This document shows positions 55,484 to 64,000 of a stretch of DNA of 64,000 bases, one piece after another; positions within the stretch are counted from its first letter, which is position 1, and each line of letters opens with the position of its first letter. Below the pieces are notes generated by a model that was given only the letters and a program-made list of their open reading frames with translations, made no database searches and was not told where the DNA came from. The translations under genes and the position numbers were made by a program. The stretch comes from Ilyonectria destructans (Eukaryota > Ascomycota > Sordariomycetes > Hypocreales > Nectriaceae): assembly GCA_020740775.1 (NCBI GenBank), contig JAHEWK010000034.1, forward strand, positions 310,001 to 374,000, in the 5' to 3' direction.

Positions 55484-57949
55484 GTGCAGCACCTTGCCCT
55501 GTTTGTGCCGTGGGAGTCCTTCTTGGGTGAAGAACGAGACGATATCAACGACATATGGGCGCGGGCACGAGAGGCGCTGCATCCTAGAATCTCATGCCTC
55601 GTCGATAACGTGCAACTGCTTCGGCGGTCCGCCGAAGACGCAAAACGGGACGCTAAGCAATGGGCATCCTCATCCGGCGACGGCGATCCCACGGGCGCAC
55701 ATGTTGAGGAGGCGGGAGCAGGCCAGGCGGATGAAGAGGCCGCATCGGCGTACCAGTCCGATAACGTTGGAAACGCAACGCGTCTTATCGATGTCGTCAG
55801 AAGCGCGGTCGGTGCGAACCAGATCACGGCGGGATCGCGGGAGCTCACAGCAATGATGCAGCAGCTCTGCCGCTTCCAGCAATCAGCGCTATCCTCGACG
55901 GCCGAACTCCAGGCCACGATAACACCTGAACGGGGTGAAAGACAGATAACCGCGCCAGGGCGGGTGTTTTCCGGGGCTGCAGTACCGCCGCAGGATCAGG
56001 TCAAGGCCATAAAGTCACAGCAGATATGTGCCTCCAAAGAGAGGGTGGAAATGATCCAGGGCATACAAAATATGGCCGCGGCCCATGGAACTGATCGCAG
56101 TGCAGCGGCGCGGAGCGTGCTCACCGGTTTCGGGGATGGGGACATTCAAATGATGGCGGCAGACTTGGACGAGACGGTAGACGACGCAGATCCGAGGGTG
56201 GAAGTCCAGTTCGGCCCATCAACCTCTTTCCTCGAGGCTGGCAAGGTTTTAATAGCACGATTGACATTGAACAAGAGACAGGCGATGGCTTTCCTGATAA
56301 TATGTCGCCAGCTCGACCTGATAAATCGTGGGGAGAACGGCGACATCGGTCAGCTCTGCCAGTTCGTCGGTGGCGAAGGTGGGACTGGCAAGTCGCGAGT
56401 CATCGAGGCGCTCGTCGAGCTTTTCGCTAAGAAGGGCCTTTCAAATCGTCTGCTGATCACGGCGACGTCAGGGACTGCCGCAGCACGCATCAATGGCATC
56501 ACGATCCACTCTGCATGCGGGTTCTCGAAGGACCAGGGGACAGGCGCGGACACGACGAAAGACTTAGACGGCGTCCGGCTGCCGAAACGGGCGGAAAGGT
56601 TCGTCCACGGTCAGTTGCGAATGGACTGGCAGGACAAGGACCTGCTAGTCATTGATGAGGTGAGCATGCTCGGAGCGCGGACGCTGCATGCAGTGAACGA
56701 GCAGCTCTGCCGGCTCCGCGGATCGCAGCAAGATTTCGGCGGGATCCCCATCATTCTCTTTTGCGGAGACTTCCGCCAGTTCCGCCCGGTCCAAGAGAGG
56801 TCGATCCTGCTCCCCAGCGTGGCCGTGTCGTGGGACGAAGACAACTCATTTAAGGCCGAGCAACGGCACCAGCATGACAAGGCGCACGCGCTGTGGAAGA
56901 AATTCACAACGGTCGTCATGCTGGACGAACAAATGCGCGCCGCCGGGGATCCGGTGCTGCAGAGGCTGTTGAAGCGAATCCGATTGGGCGTGCAGGACCG
57001 AACGGACCTGGACCTCCTCAACTCAAGGTGCTACCGGGAGGACAGGCGGATCCCGTGGGAGACGGGCATCACCGTGGTGACGCCGCTGAACAGGAATCGG
57101 TGGAACCTCAACATGGAGGCGACCTTGTCGTTCCAGATTCAGCAGCGGTCGATGATGCGAGTCTTCATATCCGAGCACAAATGGAAGGAAGGTCTGCCGA
57201 CGGAGGAAGAAGCCATCATGATCTTGAACCAGGGCGACGATAGCGCGATACCGGTGCCGGCCGTCTTCATGTTTGTGCCGGAAATGCCGGTCGTCGTGAA
57301 CCATAATACCCACCAGGGGCTAAAACTGGTCAACGGCGCCACTTACACAGGGCTGGAGGTCATCCTCGACAAGGCGTACCCGGGCCATCGACTCTCGGCC
57401 GACATAACGGTCCACTTCGGGCCGCCGGCGGGGATAATTCTGGAGTCGGAAACGACAAAAGACTTCCACTTCGTCGGGATGCCGCAAGGCACGATCCTCT
57501 TGGCGCCCATGAGCGTTAAGATACAATGCCAGCGGAAACGGCCGTGGCAGCAGAACGATGTCAGTCGGAAAGGTTTGCCCTGTGCGGCAACTTTTGCTTG
57601 TACAGACTACAAGGTGCAGAGCAGAACCTTCGAGCGCATAGCGCTGGAGTTGCGAGGGACGAGGACGACAAATGTCAATGGACGCGTCGTCCCCTCGCAG
57701 TGCGACCCGTACAGCTTGTACGTGCAGCTGTCGCGTTGCCGGACGCTGGACGGCATCATGCTCGTGTCCAAGGTGCGGGAGAGAGACCTGGTGGGCAACA
57801 GGGTCCCCGAAGAAATGACTGCGGCGCAGGCGAGACTGGAGGAACTGAGCGACAGGACGGTTCAGGAGGCGTTGCGCTGGTTGGATGACGATGAGCAAGA
57901 AAGTAAAAAAGGCACAGACGACCAATCACGACGGACTTTGTGGGTTTGA
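55484..57949 (+). other. Pif1-like helicase segment of the Helitron gene
   Basis: The longest uninterrupted piece, about 820 codons. It contains all major SF1B motifs: Walker A GGEGGTGKS, ITATSGTAAARI (Ia), LLVIDEVSMLG (II), FCGDFRQF (III), LDEQMRAAGD (IV) and VQLSRCRTLDGIML (VI). Its true reading continues from the preceding frame, so the ATG-like start here is not genuine. Confidence 0.85.
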
Positions 57950-58593
57950 GCGGCGGGTGGGGCATAGTCCTTTCGTTCCTCAAGGCACAGGGGAAGGCGC
58001 ACGTCCGCCGGGGGACGTTGGAAGTTGGAAGCTGGGCGTGATGGGCAAGTTGGCGGCTCCCTTGCGCTGAGTAGCCTTTCGGTACGAAGCTTGCAACAAG
58101 AGCCCGTATGGCTGTTTTACTAGTGGGTTGCTGCACGTGTTGAGAAGAGGGCGCAGTTTTAAGTGGTCGGCTCTGGGTGGGTGGATGAAGAGACTTGGCC
58201 AATAGGGCGCGTGTGTGTGTTACCTTTATTTTGCGTAGCCAATAAGACGTACGCAGCAGGCTTTGAGGAGCAGGCACCATTTTGAGTGGCACGATTTGAA
58301 GAGCTTAATGCGGAACTAAGAGACCTAGCGAATAGGGTGAGGGTCAATAATTGAGACAGGGATCAGGGGACTGAGACTAGCAGAGACCAATCAGACGCCA
58401 TACCAAAGAGGGAAAATTGTCAATTTGAGTATAAGAAACTGCCATGCGAAGATGTCCTGGTGTTGAGATCATTGGGCTTTATCACTCGCACTGGTGTTGA
58501 AACCACACTCTTATTTCCCCCACATATCAATCTGTAAGTTTTCCAAACCCAATACAACAGCCCAAAATACCAACTATTATTATACTAGGCTAC
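57950..58593. other. Spacer, probable Helitron 3' region
   Basis: No gene is supported. A Helitron 3' end (CTRR with hairpin) should be somewhere to the right of 57949, but I could not fix it. Confidence 0.3.
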
Positions 58594-59905
58594 TTAAAGT
58601 CTCTTTGTGGGATGCCTCTTGTTCCTGCCACCTGGTTTGGTAGTTGATGACCTCATATTAGGACGAACGGAGGATCGGAGTGTGGCAGATATGTTAGGTG
58701 ATCGAGAGTCCTCGTTTTCCTTCGCTTCACCTTCTTCATGGTTATCATTTTCATCAGAGTCTACGGACGTTAAAGGGGAGACCGGCGACCCTGCAATGAT
58801 TGGAGATGTTGCGGTAGTTACAGTAGACCCCCTGAGTCTCTTGGGGGCGGGGTTCTTCGAACTTGACTGAGACGATGGAGATGCGGAGATTGCGGGCCTT
58901 TTGTTCTGAGATGGAGTAACGGGTTGTTGGGATGGACCTCCCTGCGGCGATTGTGATGATTGTGACCGTGACTGTTGCGCCTGTGAAGATTTCTTTGAGG
59001 GAGACTTGAACATAGACCTCGCTGCTGCGAAGCCGCCAGCTTGGGATGGGCCAGGTTCGGTTTTAGAGGGGGAGACTGTGTTAGCGGCAGGTGCAGGTGG
59101 CGTGCTCTTGTCCGGAAACGTCCAAGAGTCGGGAACGATAATGAAAACATAGTCCTTCTCATCAACTGTAGGGGCAGCTACCATAAGACTATGGTCAAGC
59201 AGGCCAACAATCTTGCCGACGCAGTTGAAGGGAACACCTGGTACAAACTGTGTATCTTTCCTATCTGCCATCTTCTTGCAGAGGAGAGAGAATGGCAAAG
59301 CGCGAATAGGAAAGAGAATAAAAACTTGAAAGGGGTGGAAGCCTTTGAAAGGGCTCTTTGATGGCTGACCCGGAGTGATGTAGGTACAGCACTGGATAAA
59401 TGCACAGCATCTCAGCTGCGCATCATCCAACAGCGGGACAGAGTCCTTGATCAAGTGGGTTTGACCTGTCCCGAGAACCTGCCCCGTCAAAGAAACAACC
59501 GGTTGGATAAGTGGAAAGCCCTCACTATTGCAAAGAGTTCGTGGGTCAATGCTGATAGTTACATTAGTGGCAAGCGCGATATTCGAACTCGAGCTAAGGG
59601 GAAATGGTAAGTCTGCTTACGCTTGGTATCCAAAGTCGCGTATGAGAACAACTGGAACCTTGTACACATCGCCGTCACCATCTTCATCGCTGAAAACATC
59701 AGGCTCCCGTAGCACCCACTCCAGTGCGTAGGGGTGTACTTTGCCAGTGAAATGGAACCACTGATTCTCCCACTCCGATTCAACAATCTGCTGGTTATAG
59801 ACAGAGAGGTTGAGACTAAAGTAAATCGGCAGTGGATCAGGGGATCGATACCCTTCAGGACGCAGCACAGAATATTCAGGCAGTGTCATATAGGGAGGGG
59901 GTGGA
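58594..59905 (-). pseudogene. Helitron-flanking protein, copy 2, 5'-truncated by gypsy LTR
   Basis: Paralogue of the gene at 49080-50513. Shared text includes SLNLSVYNQQIVESEW, VHPYALEW, IRDFGYQ before an intron at the same place (59588-59620), then FIQCCTYITPGQPSKSPFKGFHPFQVFILFP, FNCVGKIVGLLDHSLMV and YVFIIVPDSWTFPD. The C-terminal part is Ser/Gln-rich and ends at 58594. At 59905/59906 the frame runs into the LTR, where copy 1 still has ~70 N-terminal residues. So the promoter and start are lost. The remaining exons are open. Confidence 0.75.
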
Positions 59906-60121
59906 TGTAACGGGTCAGGCCCACTTGGCTGGCGGCTCTGCCGCCAAGCCCGAATTCTTCTCCACAGCGCCATCGAGTTGATTCTCGAATCTTCTATATT
60001 AAAGAAGATATAACGCGTCTTCACGCACCCAGTTTGTATTTAGATTCTTTCCTTTCTTCATCTTGAAAGTAAACAGCATAGGGACTAGTTAGTTGAATCA
60101 ACTCACTAGAGGCCTTTCACA
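59906..60121 (+). repeat. 5' LTR, 216 bp
   Basis: Begins TGTAACGGG and ends CCTTTCACA. Contains a TATA-like TATATTAAAG (near 59993) and a second TATAACGCG. Same length as, and apparently identical over most of its length to, the solo LTR at 51649-51864. The primer-binding site should start just after 60121 (TACTTTCAAGATC); the tRNA was not identified. Confidence 0.93.
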
Positions 60122-60202
60122 TACTTTCAAGATCACTTCAGAAATCTGCTGAAGTCCAGAAGTCAACGACTCATCCCGAGTCCAGAAGTCAAAAAGTCAG
60201 CC

Positions 60203-60247
60203 GAAGCACCCGAAGCACCCAAAGCACCCGAAGCACCCGAAGCACCC
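60203..60247 (+). repeat. 9-bp tandem repeat in the gypsy leader
   Basis: Five copies of GAAGCACCC (the third has AAAGCACCC) between LTR and gag. Untranslated; it may be simple slippage expansion. Confidence 0.9.
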
Positions 60248-60294
60248 GGAGTTAAGAAGTTAGAAGCACCAGAAGCCACAAGCGAAGAAGAATA

Positions 60295-61614
60295 ATGGAC
60301 CACTCAGACGGCATGACTCAGGGGGAAACCACTAGCCAGTCGGCTAGCGTACTCGAGCAACTCTTGAGCGAAGTCAGGCTTATGCGGTCCGAGAATATGG
60401 CCCTAAGAGAGGCAAATGAGGAAACGAAATTGAAGCTGTTAGCACTGGAAACGTCCATCCAGTCTATACAGCCCACACCAGCGCCCACGCTGGCGCCAGA
60501 AGACAATAAGACAACCGCTGTTCCTGTCACTCCCAACACTACTACCAACCCTTCTATCACCGCCGATCCCGCCAATACGGTTATCACTTACAGTCCTCAC
60601 CCGACCAAGCGCCCCAAGCTGCGAGATGTCCCGAAGTACAGTGGTGACAAGTCCCAGTGGCGTAGCTGGAAGTTGGAGACCGAAGGGAAGCTACGAGTCG
60701 ACGGCGAAGCCCTCGGAGACGCAGAGGGCCACTTTATGTATGTCTTTATGAGCCTGGAAGGCAAGGCTAAAGACAATGTGACCACCTTTGTGGAGATGCA
60801 AATTGAGAAGAGGACGTTTAATGTGGCTGAACTGCTCAACCGCCTTGAACTGTTGTACGGAGAGAAGGATCGTAAACAGAGAGCTACTCGCAACCTGCAC
60901 TCGATTAAGCAAGGAGAAAACGAACCCTTTACTTCGTTCTACCCTCGTTTCGAGAAAGAGATCGCCAACGCCAATGCCGAATATTGGCCAGATGACAGCA
61001 AGATTTCTTACCTCCAGGAGGCACTAAACGACAGAATGAAGGCCGCTCTTATAGGCTCTGATTCCGTCGCGATTAGCACCTACGTTGGGCTGGCAAAGAG
61101 GTGCGACTCGCTTAGCAGCCAGATGGAACTGTTAGGCCAGTGGAAGAAACCTCGCGGCAACACGAGGGGCTTGGACAACCACGGTAGTCAGAGCAGCCAG
61201 AGATCTCAGCAACAGCATGTCCAGCAGGCTGAGGTCAGAAGAGAGGACATGATGGAATGGGAGCCAACCCCACAAGCATCCACTCAAGTAAACGCTGGGC
61301 GCACCCGCGGCGGCAAGAACACGAATGGCTACCAGTCCAGGCGACCAGAGGATCAGGCTTTGCTCGGTAAGCGTGCCAAGTGGGTCGATCAGGATGAAAT
61401 GGATGCACGCTACCGCGAAGGACGTTGTCTCCGTTGCGGAAGAGATAACTGCAGAATCGAACGCTGTCCATTAGCCGCACCTATTCGGCCCGGGAGCGTA
61501 ACCAGACGCACTCAAGTCAACGCCGCAGCCCCCTCGCGCCCCTCGGTTACCAACGCCGCGATCGTTGAAGAAGGCGAAGATGCCACTCTCCAGAGCGACG
61601 GAGATTCAGACTAG
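60295..61614 (+). CDS. Gypsy Gag with CCCC zinc knuckle
   Basis: 439 residues. Helical N-terminus, Pro/Thr-rich linker, then the capsid-like block (PKYSGDKSQWRSWKLE, LYGEKDRKQRATRNLHSIKQGENEPFTSFYPRFEKEI), which is the retrotransposon gag domain. The nucleocapsid-like tail has RCLRCGRDNCRIERCPL, CX2CX4CX4C, with Cys where the usual knuckle has His. It ends with a single TAG (61612-61614); pol continues in the same frame. Gag forms virus-like particles in the cytoplasm. Confidence 0.9.
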   Translation: MDHSDGMTQGETTSQSASVLEQLLSEVRLMRSENMALREANEETKLKLLALETSIQSIQPTPAPTLAPEDNKTTAVPVTPNTTTNPSITADPANTVITYSPHPTKRPKLRDVPKYSGDKSQWRSWKLETEGKLRVDGEALGDAEGHFMYVFMSLEGKAKDNVTTFVEMQIEKRTFNVAELLNRLELLYGEKDRKQRATRNLHSIKQGENEPFTSFYPRFEKEIANANAEYWPDDSKISYLQEALNDRMKAALIGSDSVAISTYVGLAKRCDSLSSQMELLGQWKKPRGNTRGLDNHGSQSSQRSQQQHVQQAEVRREDMMEWEPTPQASTQVNAGRTRGGKNTNGYQSRRPEDQALLGKRAKWVDQDEMDARYREGRCLRCGRDNCRIERCPLAAPIRPGSVTRRTQVNAAAPSRPSVTNAAIVEEGEDATLQSDGDSD

Positions 61615-64000
61615 GAACACGCGGCGGCTGTGAGAGAATGGGAGACAACCGGTAAAAAGAGAACGGATGGAGATCCATTCATAGCAGACGTTAGGGTGAA
61701 TGGAACGGACTTCGTACCATCCCTCGTCGACTATGGTTGCCTCTGCTACGGCGCGGTTAGCAAACGGACCTTCCAATCTCTTCAGCTGCCACATATACCT
61801 GTTCAACCTCGCATCCTCGAGAATGCAGCAGGAGACGGCAAGGAGGTTAAGATCGACAAGATCACTTACTTATCGATCGACCTAGACGGACACCAACAGC
61901 GCCGTGTATTTATGTACGTCATTGACGACCTTAACTGGGATATGATTCTAGGCAAACGATGGATGGAAGATCAAGATGTTCACATTCATGCGAAGGAAGG
62001 ATACTTGGAGATCGGAACCAGTGGAGCTCAAGTACAAGACCGACAACGCTATCGGCCCCCTCGACTAGAGGTCTCGAAGGTGATGGCCGCTGCCTTTCTA
62101 GGCGACGTGCGCCGCAACAGACGTACAGGCGGCGTTGGAGTTTATGCCGTCACGATGGCGGACATCGACAAAGCCTTGAGACCGAAACCAAAGATCGACC
62201 CAGTGGAGAAGTTGCCACCACACTACCACAAGTGGTTACAAGCCTTCTCTCGACAACTGGCCAACCAGTTACCTCCCCACAGGCCAGGCGTTGACCTGAA
62301 GATCGAAGTCCTACGAGACGAACACGGCCGCGAGAAACCCCTACCCTGGGGTCCGCTTTATGGCATGTCTCGCGAAGAGCTATTGGTACTGCGGAAGACA
62401 CTTACAGAGCTTCTCGACAAGGAGTTTATCAGAGTTAGCAGTTCACCCGCGGCGGCACCGGTTCTCATGGTGAAAAAGCCTGGTGGAGGCGTTCGCTTTT
62501 GTGTGGATTACCGAGGACTGAACAACATCACCAAGAAGGACCGCTATCCGCTGCCCTTACTCAACGAAACGCTACGCACTGTGGCAAAGGCAAAGTGGTT
62601 CACGAAGCTAGATGTTATAGCAGCATTCCACAAGATCAGGGTCGCCCCCGGAGACGAAGAAAAGACGGCCTTCAGAACACGCTACGGATCTTTTGAATGG
62701 CTGGTAGTCCCATTTGGACTGACAGGTGCACCCGCAGCCTTTCAACGGTATATCAACAGCGTGCTCCAAGACTACCTAGACGATTTCGTGTCAGCATACA
62801 TCGACGACGTGTTGATCTTCTCTTCTGGAAGCATTCAAGACCACCGCGACAAAGTCGGCAGGGTCCTCCAACGCCTAATGGATGCTGGGCTACAGCTAGA
62901 CATCAGCAAGAGCGAATTCGAAGTCAAGACGGTGAAATATCTCGGGTTCATTATCGAGGCGGAGAACGGGATCCGAGTCGATCCTGAGAAGGTCAAGGCT
63001 GTCAAGGAATGGACTACGCCAACGAACGTAAAAGCCGTTAGAGCCTTTATCGGTTTCGCGAACTTCTATAGGATTTTCATGCCTGAGTTCTCAGAGATAG
63101 CAGAGCCGCTGATACGGCTAACGAAAAAGGACGTACCCTTCCGTTGGGACGACCTATGCGAAGAAGCCTTTGAGAAGCTTAAGGACCTGTTGATCACGGC
63201 CCCTATTCTAGCTCATTTCCACCCGGAGAGAGAGACTATCGTGGAGGCAGATTCTTCAGGATTTGTCACTGGGGGTGTCCTCTCCCAGCGAGACGACGAA
63301 GACGGACTATTACGGCCTGTCGCCTATTTCTCGAAGAAACACTCGCCAGCAGAGGTCAACTACGCTATTCACGACAAGGAACTGCTTGCTATTGTAAGGT
63401 GTCTGGAGCAATGGGAACCAGAGCTGCGAGCTGTGAAGAATTTCAGGATCCTCACGGACCATCAGAATCTGAAATACTTCTATTCGGAGAGAAGATTAAC
63501 GGAAAGACAAGTACGATGGTCGGAGTTCTTATCCAGGTTCCATTTCACACTCGAATGGAGACCCGGAAAGAAGGCTGGACTGCCAGACGCGCTCTCTCGA
63601 CGAGACCAAGATATGCCAGCCGACTACTCGGACGAGCGGCTCAAGGCACGCATTATGAGGCTCTTTCAGGACGACCATCTTAGAAGGGTACGCATCTCGA
63701 CAGTTTCCACCAACACTGAGGGCGCCCTGGAGTTTGATTTCGAAAAGGATATCAGGCTATTCGAGGACCAGGAATTGCAGCAACTTTGGGACGCCGCACG
63801 CCGAGAGGACAAGCTCTACCAGGAACTCACGAAGCTAGTAGCGAATGGAGAGAAGAACTTACCGACACAGTTGCAAAAGGAGAAGGTTGTGAGTATCTCA
63901 GAATGCTCACTGGATGACAAAGGTCTCCTATGCTTCCGGAATCGTGTCTGGATACCCAACTCTGAGCCGCTGCGCACGAAGATTATTCAAGCAACACACG
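61615..64000 (+). CDS. Gypsy Pol (protease, reverse transcriptase, RNase H), partial
   Basis: Open from directly after the gag stop to the window end with no stop codon, about 795 codons. The protease region reads SLVDYGCLCYG, where the catalytic triplet would normally be DSG or DTG; here it is DYG. The reverse transcriptase has VRFCVDYRGLNNITKKDRYPLP, FTKLDVIAAFHKIRV and YIDDVLIFS (the YxDD box). RNase H has IVEADSSGFVTGGVLSQ and NYAIHDKELLAIVRCLEQW, and LTDHQNLKYF marks its end. The integrase zinc region would follow beyond the window. Expression needs readthrough of the TAG or a separate mechanism. Apart from the protease change, it looks intact. Confidence 0.92.

Larger units (their letters stand above)
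51395..57949 (+). pseudogene. Helitron Rep/helicase gene, multiply disrupted
   Basis: Parts in order are an N-terminal frame open from 51395 (no ATG seen), interrupted at 51649 by a solo LTR, and the same frame resuming to 54018. That frame contains Cys-rich zinc motifs (CTLCYRKR, CRSCFP, CAECMRC) and the Helitron-like N domain (QALIVRYGVPAIWFTISPNDITNP). A one-base frameshift near 53970 follows, then the Rep HUH motif GALHVHGLLW. A TAA at 54234-54236 falls inside conserved text, and a probable intron ends near 54360. A third frame break lies near 55485. The Pif1-type helicase follows: GGEGGTGKS (Walker A), VIDEVSML (Walker B), FCGDFRQF and YVQLSRCRTLDG, open to 57949. Helitrons move by rolling-circle replication. 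This copy cannot encode one intact Rep-helicase. Element termini were not located. Confidence 0.88.
59906..64000 (+). mobile_element. Ty3/gypsy LTR retrotransposon, left part
   Basis: 5' LTR (59906-60121), leader, gag and most of pol in the plus orientation; integrase and 3' LTR lie beyond the window. It is inserted in the 5' part of Helitron-flanking copy 2. A solo LTR of the same family is at 51649. Confidence 0.93.

Noticed and set aside
57320..57925. 201-codon minus-strand frame opposite the helicase end
   Set aside because: Antisense shadow of the helicase C-terminal motifs.
59617..60024. Protein starting MKTRYIFF that spans the LTR and the unknown gene
   Set aside because: The same start occurs in the solo LTR; it is the antisense of LTR sequence reading into the truncated gene, not a native start.

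Overview
The window looks like an accessory, transposon-rich region of a filamentous ascomycete (Pezizomycotina, probably Sordariomycetes). The reasons are genes with short 45-80 bp GT-AG introns, a NACHT-type fungal NLR, a HET-S-like prion-domain protein, a Ppo-type fatty-acid oxygenase, a cerato-platanin, and fungal hAT, Helitron, Tad-like and Ty3/gypsy elements. I see no tRNA, rRNA or CRISPR array.

Layout. 1-2.7 kb: the 5' part of a NACHT NLR (minus) diverges from a broken HET-S-like gene (plus). The NLR N-terminus carries a HET-s-type amyloid-like motif and the HET-S-like gene carries two, so this resembles the NWD2/HET-S cell-death pair. 3.7-10.1 kb: a peroxidase-P450 fusion oxygenase (Ppo/linoleate diol synthase type, minus) whose first intron holds a 2.4 kb hAT element. 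The 8-bp target duplication copies the splice donor. 11.4-13.1 kb: a five-exon DUF2235 hydrolase, followed by a foldback repeat carrying a 56-bp piece of that gene. 14.2-15.0 kb: a decayed copy of the 27.5-28.4 kb locus. 15.9-17.6 kb: a BBE-like FAD oxidase. 18.4-19.2 kb: a MULE transposase remnant. 20.2-20.7 kb: a secreted cerato-platanin. 23.5-24.5 kb: an epoxide hydrolase. 28.1-29.9 kb: a predicted hydrolase with twelve 11-residue repeats in its N-terminal half.

31.0-31.4 kb is a palindromic foldback element. 31,644-36,727 is a complete 5,084-bp DNA transposon with 38-bp inverted repeats, a 5-bp target duplication (CATGT) and three genes: a DUF3716-like Zn protein, a basic/acidic protein of unknown function, and an intron-containing DDE integrase. 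37.4-40.1 kb is an apparently intact hAT element, followed by a Tad-like LINE 3' end and an inverted, truncated second hAT copy. 42.6-43.2 kb holds a palindromic array that cuts off a gene fragment. 43.2-47.7 kb has a hypothetical nuclear-looking protein, a small MITE-like family, and a MYND zinc-finger gene with a truncated tandem paralogue.

49.1-60.0 kb: two paralogous genes of unknown function (same orientation) flank a Helitron Rep/helicase gene that is broken by frameshifts, a stop codon and a solo LTR. The second paralogue is cut by a Ty3/gypsy element of the same LTR family, which fills 59,906 to the window end; its gag and pol lie in one frame separated by a single TAG.

The host-type genes fall into two themes: self/non-self recognition and cell death (NLR plus HET-S-like), and lipid or secreted functions (Ppo, DUF2235, epoxide hydrolase, repeat-bearing hydrolase, cerato-platanin). 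No co-regulated cluster is evident. All family names rest on reading translated sequence and motif recall; no database search was run.
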